NCBI GenBank assembly: GCA_020852515.1 | Contig: JADZAS010000036.1 | Location: forward strand, 1-64,000 | Length of the DNA: 64,000 bases | Origin: Phycisphaerales bacterium | GTDB lineage: Bacteria > Planctomycetota > Phycisphaerae > Phycisphaerales > UBA5793 | Direction: 5' to 3' | Shown: piece after piece, positions 15,320 to 23,959 of the stretch | Layout: the number at the start of each line of letters is the position of its first letter | Numbering within the stretch: the first letter of the stretch is position 1 | Position numbers and translations under genes: made by a program | Notes under the pieces: generated by a model | The model's input: the letters and a program-made list of their open reading frames with translations, nothing else | The model's database searches: none | What the model was told of the DNA's origin: nothing

Positions 15320-17743
15320 TCATGACTGGCCCTCCCGCAAACTGATGCCCTCGTAGAACGACACCATGCCCGTCCCTCGCCTGCGTTTGATGTCGGCGAC
15401 GGCCGCCCCAAGGTCCCGACCGAAGGTGTGCTTGTTGGTGATCAGCGTGCGCCCATCCTGCTCGCACCACCGCTTCCATGCTTGGTAGAGATCATCGACG
15501 TTGACGCGGTGACCCCGGCCGACGACACAGCAGTCGCGCACAAAGGCGCTGACCGGCGACGCAAGGTCTTCGAGGTCTCGGATCGCGTCCTCGCTGCTCT
15601 CGGGCTGCACGAATCGGCCGCGCTCTCTCAGTCGTTTCCATCCCTCGATCGCCCACAGGAGGATGCCCGGCAGTTCGGCGACGAGTTGATCGGTGAGCGT
15701 GGTGTCCTCCTGGCCATAGAAGCTGTTCGTGAGCCGAAGGACGAGGAAGCGGCGGGCGAGCGCGGTGCTGGCGTCGTTGAGACGCGGCAGTTCGTTCGTG
15801 AGGAACATGAACCGCGTCGGGAGCTTCATGCTGATGGAGCCGAGGAACTTGCGATCGATGCTGAGTGTGTCCTCGCCTGAGATGCACAGCAGCCGCTCCA
15901 CGACGGTCGCCACGCTCTCGCCGGTGAAGCGGGCGTCGGAAACGATGGCGAGGGACTTGTCGATGAGCGGCTGGAGCCCGAAGTTGCCCGCGAGACTGCT
16001 GGTGGTCGGACCGACCACGTTCATGGCGCCGACGAGGCGGGTGAGCACGCGCCCGATCGTGCCCTTTCCGGATCGCGGCGGCCCCACCAGCAGGAGCATC
16101 TTGTGCTGCGAGGTGTCGGCGGTGAGGCAGTAGCCCATCCACTCCTGGAGCATCTCCATTGACTCGATGTCATCTCCGAAGAGCTGCTCCATGAACTTGA
16201 TCCACCGCTCGGGCGGCTCAGGATCGGGGTCGTAGTCGAAATCGAGCGCGTTGATGGTGAAGAGCGCCGGCGTCGGCTTGAAGATGCGACCCGTGGGAAT
16301 GTGGAAGTTCAGCGACTTGCAGGGCAGAATCTCCAGCGCGGGTGGACGATCGGTCCGCGAGTCGAGCCATGAGGGGGCGTTGATTGACGCCGGCAGGTGG
16401 ACGAACGAACGGATCGTGTCCAGCGCCTGCTTGACGGTGGTGGGGTTCGACTCGAAGTCCGCGAGTTCCATCGACCTCGTCTGTTTGTTGTAGACGTACC
16501 GCAGCGCCGCATGCAGCCAGGGCTGGAGCCGGTGCTTGAGCCATTCGTCCTCGACCTGCTGATAGCGGTTGTCGCGCCAAAGCATGACCACGCCGCCGTA
16601 GGAGTGAACCGTGCGGCCCTCAGTGTGCTGGTGAAACTCGCGGACGAACGCCTCGGCTGTGGGCAGGGTGCGCCTCGGCGACAGCACGAGCCGGCCGCTC
16701 TCGGGATCACGCTGCCCGAGGGGCACGAATCCGGCATCATCGCCGCTGGCCGGGGCATCGTCTTGTGTTGCACGGGTTTCGGTGCTCGGGCTCTCCGCTT
16801 TCACGCTGCCGTTGGGTGTGCAGCCGGCGTCGGCGTGCGTGCGGCCCGGCGCGACCGGACGCGGCGCATCACGCAGCCAGCCGTAGGGCAACTCATGCGG
16901 CTTGGTCGCCGCGTCTTCGACCTTGTGTCGCAGTTCCTTCTCGCTCCACGGCGGTTCACAGCGCGGGTTGTAGCGTTCGAGCAGTAGCTGCAGCGCCATC
17001 TCCGGCTCGAGGCCGAAGCCATGCACCATCGCGGTGGCGGCGGTGTAGGTCGTGCCGTGCCCGCCCTGGCCGGAGATCGCCGGGTCCATCGCGTCGAGGT
17101 AGGCGGTGGCGCGGCGGAGCAGCGCCTCGTCGGCGGGAGCGGCAGCGCGATGCGCCGGACGCGCCGCCGCAGGCGCCGCCGCGCCGGTGCGAGCAGCAAC
17201 CGCCCGAGCGAGCCCTTCGACCGCTCTGGCAAGCACTTCGTGCTCTACGGCCGCGGGATCGCCCGTCAGCCACTCGTACGCCTCGCCTGATGGGTGGATA
17301 CTCGGCCCGACGACGGTCTGGCAGCCGGTGCTGCGGATCTCGACGATCATCTTCTTCGTGCCGGGAAAGTGGTGCTTTCTGGTCACCGCGCCCGGGCATC
17401 GGTACCACCAATGCGAATTGGGCGCGCTGGCGCGGCCGGTGATCGCGAGCGTCGGCGGCAGGTACTGCGGCGCCAGTTCAATCGCCTCCGGGCAATCGAG
17501 ATCGACGTCAGTGAGCCCGCCGCTCGGATCGCCCAGCAGCAGCCCGATGTTGCCGCGGCCGCTGAAGTGCTGTGGCAGATCGGCGTCATCGAGACGCAAG
17601 TCCGGCCACCCCGCGTCGACCGGCCCCTTCCTGCGCAGCGGGATCGGCACGCATCGAAATCCGCGCATTGTGTACGCTCGGGCGGCGTCGAGCCGGCTCA
17701 TGCCGTCGTGGACCAATGCGCCGTTCTGTGTCACGGCTTCCAT
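15320..17743 (-). CDS. Primase-polymerase / D5-like SF3 helicase
   Basis: The replication initiator of the prophage, 807 residues. The N-terminal prim-pol domain (about 1-190) contains the catalytic DVDLD and the GxSIHPSGE pattern. A low-complexity linker follows, then a D5-type N-terminal domain, then a superfamily 3 helicase with Walker A LLLVGPPRSGKGT (about residue 550), a B-motif region SLAIVSDARF and the conserved MFLTNELPRL. The C-terminus has a small winged-helix-like domain. The start at 17743 overlaps the stop of the preceding gene as TGATG. Such proteins open and prime self-encoded origins, in keeping with the repeats directly downstream. Confidence 0.88.
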   Translation of the reverse strand: MEAVTQNGALVHDGMSRLDAARAYTMRGFRCVPIPLRRKGPVDAGWPDLRLDDADLPQHFSGRGNIGLLLGDPSGGLTDVDLDCPEAIELAPQYLPPTLAITGRASAPNSHWWYRCPGAVTRKHHFPGTKKMIVEIRSTGCQTVVGPSIHPSGEAYEWLTGDPAAVEHEVLARAVEGLARAVAARTGAAAPAAARPAHRAAAPADEALLRRATAYLDAMDPAISGQGGHGTTYTAATAMVHGFGLEPEMALQLLLERYNPRCEPPWSEKELRHKVEDAATKPHELPYGWLRDAPRPVAPGRTHADAGCTPNGSVKAESPSTETRATQDDAPASGDDAGFVPLGQRDPESGRLVLSPRRTLPTAEAFVREFHQHTEGRTVHSYGGVVMLWRDNRYQQVEDEWLKHRLQPWLHAALRYVYNKQTRSMELADFESNPTTVKQALDTIRSFVHLPASINAPSWLDSRTDRPPALEILPCKSLNFHIPTGRIFKPTPALFTINALDFDYDPDPEPPERWIKFMEQLFGDDIESMEMLQEWMGYCLTADTSQHKMLLLVGPPRSGKGTIGRVLTRLVGAMNVVGPTTSSLAGNFGLQPLIDKSLAIVSDARFTGESVATVVERLLCISGEDTLSIDRKFLGSISMKLPTRFMFLTNELPRLNDASTALARRFLVLRLTNSFYGQEDTTLTDQLVAELPGILLWAIEGWKRLRERGRFVQPESSEDAIRDLEDLASPVSAFVRDCCVVGRGHRVNVDDLYQAWKRWCEQDGRTLITNKHTFGRDLGAAVADIKRRRGTGMVSFYEGISLREGQS

Positions 17744-18063
17744 CAGTCCGGCCGCTCCTGCACCATGCGAATGGCCGTGATCAGGCAGGGAATGTCCTCC
17801 GCGGCGATCACGACCAGCAGGCGTGAGCGGCGGCGACGTGCGAGAAGCGCTGGAACCCGGTTTCCGGCGGCTCTCCGGGCACGATTCCATTCGCGCCAGA
17901 AGTCCGGCAGATCGACCTGCACTTCCACTACGGCAACCCCTGGAAGGTCGGCATCGGGTTCATCCGGTCGCGTACCGGCTGGTGCACTGCGAACGCTCGC
18001 AAGCAAGTCGTGCGGAGGGGCAGGTTGGCGTGATTTCGGCTTGGCAGGGCGTCGTCGCGTCAC
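17743..18063 (-). CDS. Small hypothetical replication-operon protein
   Basis: 106 residues: basic N-terminus (TRRRPAKPKSRQP), then VAVVEVQVDLPDFWREW and RLLVVIAAEDIPCLITAI, an alpha/beta pattern. Coupled on both sides (ATGA with the upstream gene, TGATG with the primase). Possibly an accessory replication factor or a nuclease inhibitor; no family recognised. Confidence 0.65.
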   Translation of the reverse strand: MTRRRPAKPKSRQPAPPHDLLASVRSAPAGTRPDEPDADLPGVAVVEVQVDLPDFWREWNRARRAAGNRVPALLARRRRSRLLVVIAAEDIPCLITAIRMVQERPD

Positions 18064-18476
18064 AGACCCGCCTCCTCGAGTTCTTGCTCGGCTTCGAGGT
18101 GGCGGCGCTGCGACTCGTGCATCGCGTTGCGGGGGGGTCTGCGACGGAAGGGTCGCCGCGGTGAGCGGGCCTCAGCGGCGGGTGCTTCTCGCTCTGGCCG
18201 ATCGAAATGGACCGCATCAGCCTCGGCGAGAGCCAGGCCAAAGTCATGCAGCCATTGACGCGTGGTGTAGATGCGCGAGCCAAACCGCATATGCTTGAGC
18301 CGGACACGCTGGCCGGACGCCGCCTTCACACCCTCGCGGCACCACCGCCAGACGCAGTTGGATGATGGCCGACCGGGTGCCAGCCTCGCGGCTTGGGAGA
18401 GCGTGATGTACTCCTCCGTCGCCAGCGCGTCAGTGCTCGTGTCGCCCGACTTCCCTGTCAAGTATTGCCCGTCCAT
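18060..18476 (-). CDS. DUF1580-like DNA-binding protein
   Basis: 138 residues; the core ITLSQAARLAPGRPS, VWRWCREG, then LKHMRFGSRIYTTRQWLHDF, is the MerR/excisionase-like fold of DUF1580 proteins, which are largely planctomycete. The C-terminal 50 residues are charged and probably disordered. It is the first gene of the replication operon, directly behind the palindromic operator at 18557, so it may be the autoregulator of the lysis-lysogeny switch. Confidence 0.72.
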   Translation of the reverse strand: MDGQYLTGKSGDTSTDALATEEYITLSQAARLAPGRPSSNCVWRWCREGVKAASGQRVRLKHMRFGSRIYTTRQWLHDFGLALAEADAVHFDRPEREAPAAEARSPRRPFRRRPPRNAMHESQRRHLEAEQELEEAGL

Positions 18477-18548
18477 GCGAAACTCCTCACCGGTGTGGCT
18501 CGGTGTTGAGCCACTTGCGATGAGCGATTTTCAACACGGCTTTCGGGT

Positions 18549-18572
18549 GGTAACTCGGTAACTCGAGTTACC
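18549..18572. promoter_or_regulatory. Palindromic operator GGTAACTCGAGTTACC plus extra half-site
   Basis: A perfect 16-bp palindrome (18557-18572) directly preceded by another GGTAACTC (18549-18556), with a further GGTAACTC at 18655-18662. They lie in the 568-bp gap between the leftward replication operon and the rightward cargo gene at 19045. The layout of a dyad plus extra half-sites suggests a repressor controlling divergent transcription. Confidence 0.6.
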
Positions 18573-18590
18573 GCGCGGGACCGAAGCGAC

Positions 18591-18619
18591 AACGGCCCTC
18601 CCGCACTGGGAGAGCCGTT
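18591..18619. repeat. Inverted repeat with 11 paired bases
   Basis: AACGGC-C-CTCCC and GGGAG-A-GCCGTT, with a 5-nt loop and one mismatch. A run of six T follows about 12 nt after the arm on the plus strand. It may be a terminator protecting the cargo gene from read-through, or part of the operator region. Nothing else gene-like is seen in 18477-19044. Confidence 0.4.
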
Positions 18620-19044
18620 CGGGCGCGCACCTTTTTTCGAAATTGTGATGCGACGGTAACTCTCGCGCGGCTAATCCGTCCTCGTGCCGGCCATCAGTGG
18701 GATGTCACCGGGCGACCATGTCAACCTTGGACTTCGCGGCGGCCAAGGGGGTGGCGGCGAAAAGACGAACCGGTCCCACAACGTCGCGCAGGTGCGCTGG
18801 CGCGTCCGGTAGTCTCGTGCGGTTCCCACCGGAATAAGGCGAGGCGGTCCATTCGATCCCCCCCTCGATCACCCCGAAGGATCGGGCCGGCCAATCACCG
18901 GCCGCCGGTCGGCCGGGGTGCCCAGCATCGCGCGACCAGCCGCGTGATCTGGGCCACCACCCTCGACCGGTCTCGTGGCAGTTGCTCCACTGCGCAATCG
19001 CTCGCATACCCGACACAACGGGAGGGAACGCGGGATAATCATGC

Positions 19045-20850
19045 ATGCCACTGACACCCCCGCCTGAAGTCGCCGCGGTCCTAGCCGAGTTCGACGCCCG
19101 AATCGACACGTTCGAAGTAATGCATGTTCAACATGCCGTCGAAAGGGCGGTGCCCGACTGGAATGCGCTCGCCCCTGGGGTGCAGCAAGCAGCTTGGGCA
19201 GAGTGGGCGGCATTCGACTTCAGCACTCACGAAGCAAACGGCGGTCCGTGGCAGACCTACTTCCAGCCGATGATGACGCTGCGTGAAGGCGACGGGATGC
19301 GGTGCCGCCCTGACTTGCGGCGAGCCGATGCGGCGGTCATCGAATACTGGTCCACTCGCGCCCGTGACGCGAAGCATCCGGTGCTGAAGGCGCGATACGC
19401 CGACTTGGTGTGGGACACCACGAAGTTCGTGACGAAGGGAAAGCCGGTGATTGAGTTCGCCCGGCTTGCCATTGACAACTACATTGCGGCGGCAACGTTG
19501 GACGATGGATCGTCATGGGGCGATACCCGCGAGGGCGTCGGACGAGCCCTCAGGCTCGCGCTGAGCATCAAAGACAAGGTGCGCATCGGGCAAGCAGTGG
19601 ACGCGACCATCGACTACGTTGATCGCACAGCCCGCGATGACAAGCTCGGCACCTACTGCTACCTGTTCGACAACCTGCTGCCGCCGGAGAAGGGGCCGGA
19701 ACTGCCCGAAGACCTGGAGCGCAGCATCGTTGAACGCATGGAGAAAAAGTTCGCCGAGATGACCACGCCCGGCAGTCAATGGGATGTTGACCCCCACAGC
19801 CCGCAGAGCATCGGCCTTCGCCTCGCGGCCTACTACCAACGCAAGAACAGATCTGAGGATCGGGTTCGCATCCTCCGGGCGGTCGGACAGGCATTCGAGC
19901 GCCGCGCGAAGATCGGTGACGCGATGACTGGCGTGATGTTTCTGGAGACGGCGCGCAAAACGTATGCCCAAGCGGGGCTGCGAGAGGAAGCCGAGCGGGT
20001 TCTGTTCGACGCGGAGCAGAGGGCTCCTGATGCCGTCAAGCAACTCGCACCCATGACTTTCGAGTACGAAGTGACGAAGGAAGACGTGGACAAGTTCTGC
20101 GCGATGCTCACTGAAGGCGGGAGCATGGAGGTGGCCCTGTTGCGGCTGGCGGTGGAGTTCATCCCGGATCAGCAGGCCCTGGCGCAGATCGCGGAACTCG
20201 CGAGGGAGTGCCCACTCGGAGCATTGCTTCCCCCCTTGATCATTGACGAGCGGCAAATCAAGGCGAACATCGGCGACGAAGCTGGCGACCCGGACGGGAA
20301 GATGGTTCATGAGACATCACGGCATATCCAGTTCCACGCCCCGTGGATCAGTTGGGGGTTTGATCACCTATTCGCCAACGGACTAACTTCGGCGCACGTC
20401 GTGGACTTCGTTCGTCTCTCACCTTTGTTCACCGAGGATCGAATCCCGCTGATCCGGCGCGCGGTCGAGGCACACATCATGGGCGACTTCATCCAGTCCA
20501 TTCACGTGCTGGTGCCGCAGATTGAGCGGGCAGTGGTCAACATTGCCCACCATGCGGGCAAGCCCACGGTGAAGCCGTTCCAGAGTGGGAGGGGGGTCAT
20601 ACAGTCAAAGAACCTCCAAGATGCATTGGAGCGCGACGAGGACGTGAAGAAGATCCTGGGCGAGAAACTACGGATGTACCTGCTGGCAACGCTGGCCCAC
20701 AGTAAGGGTCTGAACATTCGCAACGAGGTATGCCACGGCCTATGGACTACCGACCAGTTCACGAAGACAGCCGGTGAACGGGTACTCCACGTTCTATTGT
20801 CAGTGTCCATGCTGCGGCGGGCGAAGCCAGCACCGCATGTTGCTCCCTGA
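19045..20850 (+). CDS. DUF4209 / HEPN-like protein, prophage cargo
   Basis: A 601-residue soluble protein. The C-terminal 130 residues contain NIRNEVCHG, the RNxxxHG motif of DUF4209, which also fits the R-x4-H ribonuclease signature of HEPN domains. The N-terminal 450 residues look like an all-helical repeat solenoid (ARYADLVWDTTKF, helices with RxRILRAVGQAFERR). It is transcribed away from the replication operon between it and the integrase, the classic position for a superinfection-exclusion or abortive-infection gene. RNase activity is inference; the motif is directly visible. GGAGGG lies about 17 nt upstream of the ATG, which is far, so initiation may be weak. Confidence 0.7.
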   Translation: MPLTPPPEVAAVLAEFDARIDTFEVMHVQHAVERAVPDWNALAPGVQQAAWAEWAAFDFSTHEANGGPWQTYFQPMMTLREGDGMRCRPDLRRADAAVIEYWSTRARDAKHPVLKARYADLVWDTTKFVTKGKPVIEFARLAIDNYIAAATLDDGSSWGDTREGVGRALRLALSIKDKVRIGQAVDATIDYVDRTARDDKLGTYCYLFDNLLPPEKGPELPEDLERSIVERMEKKFAEMTTPGSQWDVDPHSPQSIGLRLAAYYQRKNRSEDRVRILRAVGQAFERRAKIGDAMTGVMFLETARKTYAQAGLREEAERVLFDAEQRAPDAVKQLAPMTFEYEVTKEDVDKFCAMLTEGGSMEVALLRLAVEFIPDQQALAQIAELARECPLGALLPPLIIDERQIKANIGDEAGDPDGKMVHETSRHIQFHAPWISWGFDHLFANGLTSAHVVDFVRLSPLFTEDRIPLIRRAVEAHIMGDFIQSIHVLVPQIERAVVNIAHHAGKPTVKPFQSGRGVIQSKNLQDALERDEDVKKILGEKLRMYLLATLAHSKGLNIRNEVCHGLWTTDQFTKTAGERVLHVLLSVSMLRRAKPAPHVAP

Positions 20851-20917
20851 TGGCGCGCCTTGGTCCTACAACCTGAACTGCCACTACGCGCCGAGTAGGC
20901 GGTCAGCGACTCGGGTC

Positions 20918-22255
20918 TCACCCCACCAGCCGCATGATCTCCGCGACCTTCGACTGGTCCCGTTCCGCATAGACCGCGTCGGTGACCCGGGCGCTGGCAT
21001 GCCCAAGGACCAAGGCAGATGCCTCAAGACCGTGCTCGCGGCGGTAGAGGGTCGCAGCCGTGTGGCGGAGTTGGTACGGGAACCACCGGTGTTCTTTCCG
21101 CCAAGCGTCGAGAGCATCCTTCAACTTGTCCGCTATCAACCGACTCCGCCACTCATCTCGCGTCTCGTCGTCTCGCTTGGCGAGCGGCGGAGGAGGAGGG
21201 AACGCCACATCGCAGGCGTACTGCACCGCGCGGTAGTACGCCCGCGCGTCGTAGCGCTCTCCGGCTGTCTTCTTCGGCTCGGCCCTGCGGTTGGTGCCTG
21301 CCCGGTTGCCGCATGAGAGCGGAGTCTTTCGCGCCTCCGCCCGGGCCGCCCGGCGCTCCGCGTTCGCCTCGGCGGGCCGGAAGAGATATGCCTCCGCCGC
21401 GCGCTTCATGAACGGCGTCAGCACGGCCTGCGCCTTCGGCCCGAGGAAGAGCACACGGTCGTGTCCCATGTACTGCGTCTTATGGCGCTCCAGCCTCGCC
21501 ACCCACACGCCGTCTGCGGCCGTGGTATCGATGTCGCACGGCCGAAGGCGCAGCACCTCATCCGGCCGCGCGCCGGTGAGCAGTTGGAGCCGCACAGCGG
21601 CAGCGACGGGGCTGGCCATGAACGGAAGAGTCTGCTCGACCACCTCCACCGGCACTGGTTTCACGACGCGGCCGACGCGAGCCGCACAGCGCCCGGGTTT
21701 GAGCGGATCAACCGACAACAGTTCCATGCGGACTCTCGCCGTGACGAGTTCCTGCGATGCGGCCCACTTGAAGAGCCGACACAGCCGACGCACTTGGGCG
21801 TTCGCATACGTGATGCCCCACGCGCGGCGCCCGTGCTCTTCATCATCCCGAATCATTTGATCGCGCAAGCGCTGCAAGCGCCGCGGGCCGAATGCCACCG
21901 CCGGCATCGAGCCGTACGACCGTCGCAGAAGCCGGATCAGCGATTTGTGATGGTCCTGCTCGCGCTTGTTCAGGTGGGCGCCGCGCGTGCGCCAGAAGCG
22001 GGCGCACAATTCAGAGACGGTGATGCCGTCACCCTCGCCCTCGCCGCCGGCGGGTGGCTTCTCGAATTTAGCCTCGAAGAGCCGCCTTCCGTTGGCCTCC
22101 CATTCCGCGATGACGCGGTGGTACATCTCGCGGCTTTGAGGCGTGCCAAACTCACCGAGCCAGTAGTCCCGTCGCTGCTTGGTGACGGCGTCGGTGAGAG
22201 TGACGATGGCCTGGTTGCGGTCGTGACGCTTGCGATAGCCCGGGGTCTTGGGCAC
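20918..22255 (-). CDS. int: Tyrosine integrase
   Basis: A 445-residue site-specific recombinase that integrates the prophage at the adjacent tRNA-Asp. It has an arm-binding N-terminus, a SAM-like core-binding domain (GITVSELCARFWRTRG), then the catalytic domain: Arg in TGARPDEVL, Lys in RHKTQYMG, box II as PYQLRHTAAT, LGHAS, and the Tyr nucleophile in VTDAVYAERD. The first His of box II is replaced by Tyr, a tolerated but less usual variant. A GTG start at 22255 is chosen because GGGAGGT lies just upstream; extending to 22402 would run through the tRNA. The gene ends 67 bp from the DUF4209 cargo gene, to which it is convergent. Confidence 0.88.
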   Translation of the reverse strand: MPKTPGYRKRHDRNQAIVTLTDAVTKQRRDYWLGEFGTPQSREMYHRVIAEWEANGRRLFEAKFEKPPAGGEGEGDGITVSELCARFWRTRGAHLNKREQDHHKSLIRLLRRSYGSMPAVAFGPRRLQRLRDQMIRDDEEHGRRAWGITYANAQVRRLCRLFKWAASQELVTARVRMELLSVDPLKPGRCAARVGRVVKPVPVEVVEQTLPFMASPVAAAVRLQLLTGARPDEVLRLRPCDIDTTAADGVWVARLERHKTQYMGHDRVLFLGPKAQAVLTPFMKRAAEAYLFRPAEANAERRAARAEARKTPLSCGNRAGTNRRAEPKKTAGERYDARAYYRAVQYACDVAFPPPPPLAKRDDETRDEWRSRLIADKLKDALDAWRKEHRWFPYQLRHTAATLYRREHGLEASALVLGHASARVTDAVYAERDQSKVAEIMRLVG

Positions 22256-22371
22256 GGGGCACCTCCCGAAACTCCAGCGCGGTGCGCGCACCGCGCGGAA
22301 ATCGTCTCGAGCTGCGCCCCCGACCGTCGGGAGGTATCCGTAACCTACGGATTCAGCAAGGTTTTCAGAAA

Positions 22372-22445
<74 letters not shown>

Positions 22446-22807
22446 ACACGGGGTGCGACCGGTGGGGAGGCGATCCACCCCTGGCCGCGAAATGCCGCAA
22501 AATGTACCGTGCCGACTCGGCCAGTCAAGATCGCTCGCCCAATTGATCGGGACGCCGCCATCCTGCAGGATCGCATCGACACACTGACGGAGCAGCCGGC
22601 CGGCGCCCGCCGCCGCGTCAGTCGTCGATTATAGACGCGGCCGGGCCGCCGGCGGTTCGACGCGCGCTCGGGACTGCACCCGAACCGGCTGCAGGCCGTC
22701 AAGCACTTTACCCTGATCATGCTCCGGCCGGTCCTCTTATCGAGCCCGAATCGCCAAAGTCGGCGTATGCTGACGCGGCAGCCGCCCCGCAGCGGGTCGC
22801 CGGGAGC
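22446..22807. other. Intergenic region, nothing recognised
   Basis: A 362-bp gap between tRNA-Asp and the efflux adaptor. No convincing gene. It should hold the tRNA promoter (minus strand) and the efflux operon promoter (plus strand), but no strong hexamers stand out. Confidence 0.5.
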
Positions 22808-23947
22808 ATGAAGATGGTTGCACCTTCGCCAGAGCGCGCCGGCCGAAGCGATTCGCGCCGGCTGCTCGCCGTGCTGGGCAATTCGGCGCTGGGGCTCGCC
22901 TTTCTGGCGGCGGTGGTCGTGCTGCTGCTGTGGCTGGCTGGTTCCTTCGAGCCGAAGATCGGCGGCCCCGTTCACGCGGGCCCGTCGGCCTCGCTGCCGC
23001 CGGCGGGGGATCGGCCGCGCGTCGAGGTGGTCTCCATCGCCGTTCCGCTCGTCGAGACGGCCGTCGGCTCCATTGAGGCCGTGCACGAACTGACCGTCGC
23101 CTCCAAACTGCTCGCCCGCATCGAGACGATGAACGTGACCGCCGGCGCTGCGATCCGCAGCGGCGATGTCATCGCCACGCTCGACAGCGAAGACCTCCAG
23201 GCGCGACTGGAGCAGTCGCAGGCCGCAGTCTCTTCCGCGCGTGCGCGGCGCGACCAGGCGCAGCGCGAGTTCGATCGGCTCGAGGAGGTCTTCGCCAGCG
23301 GGGCGGCCAACCAACTCGAACTCAACCGGGCTCAGACCGCGCTCGAATCCGCCCAGGGCGATTTGCTCGGCGCCGAGCAGGCGCAGCGCGAAGCCGAGAC
23401 GATCCTCGCCTACGCCACGATCCGCTCGCCGATCTCCGGCGTGGTGATCGACAAACTCGTGGAGCAGGGCGACACCGTCGCGCCCGGCCAGCCGATGGTG
23501 ACTCTCTACGACCCCACGCGCATGCAGCTGGTCGCGAGCGTGCGAGAGTCGCTCACGCAGCGGCTCAAGGTCGGCGAGCCGGTCGATGTGCAGGTCGAGT
23601 CGCTCGATCTTCAGTGCACCGGGATCATCAGCGAGATCGTTCCCCAGGCGGCGCCGGGCAGCCGGAGTTTTCTCGTCAAGGTCACCGGCCCGTGCCCCGA
23701 GGGCGTATACAGCGGCATGTTCGGCCGGCTGCTTATTCCGCTCGAGGATGAGCAGGTGCTGGTCGTGCCGGCCGAGGCGGTGCGGCGCGTCGGGCAGATC
23801 GAACTGGTTGATGTGGTGATCGACGACCACCTCCAGCGGCGCGCCGTGCGCACCGGCCGCGCCATGCCGGGTGACGCGCTCGAAGTGCTTTCGGGACTAC
23901 GGGCCGGCGAAGTCGTGGCACTGGCGGATCGCGGGCCGGGCTCGTGA
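22808..23947 (+). CDS. RND efflux periplasmic adaptor (HlyD/AcrA family)
   Basis: A 379-residue membrane-fusion protein that links an inner-membrane RND pump to an outer-membrane channel. It has an N-terminal membrane anchor (LGLAFLAAVVVLLLWLAG), a lipoyl half-motif (ASKLLARIETMNVTAGAAI), a coiled-coil hairpin of about 85 residues (LEQSQAAVSSARARRDQAQ...), the second lipoyl half (ATIRSPISGVVIDKLVEQGD) and a beta-barrel. It is followed after 12 bp by the pump gene. Ordinary chromosomal gene rather than part of either mobile element. Confidence 0.88.
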   Translation: MKMVAPSPERAGRSDSRRLLAVLGNSALGLAFLAAVVVLLLWLAGSFEPKIGGPVHAGPSASLPPAGDRPRVEVVSIAVPLVETAVGSIEAVHELTVASKLLARIETMNVTAGAAIRSGDVIATLDSEDLQARLEQSQAAVSSARARRDQAQREFDRLEEVFASGAANQLELNRAQTALESAQGDLLGAEQAQREAETILAYATIRSPISGVVIDKLVEQGDTVAPGQPMVTLYDPTRMQLVASVRESLTQRLKVGEPVDVQVESLDLQCTGIISEIVPQAAPGSRSFLVKVTGPCPEGVYSGMFGRLLIPLEDEQVLVVPAEAVRRVGQIELVDVVIDDHLQRRAVRTGRAMPGDALEVLSGLRAGEVVALADRGPGS

Positions 23948-23959
23948 ACAGCCGGAGCG

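Larger units (their letters stand above)
1..22371. mobile_element. Prophage integrated at tRNA-Asp (right part)
   Basis: A tailed-phage prophage whose right end abuts the 3' end of tRNA-Asp(GTC). It carries a tyrosine integrase next to the tRNA, a primase-helicase, a methyltransferase, small and large terminase candidates, a gpW-like protein and a lambda-type portal. The left end, capsid, tail and lysis genes and the second attachment site lie outside the window. The minus-strand genes often overlap as ATGA or TGATG, as in compact phage operons. Cargo genes (1909-3489, 3679-4995, 19045-20850) sit between modules. Whether it is still inducible cannot be judged without the left part. Confidence 0.85.
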
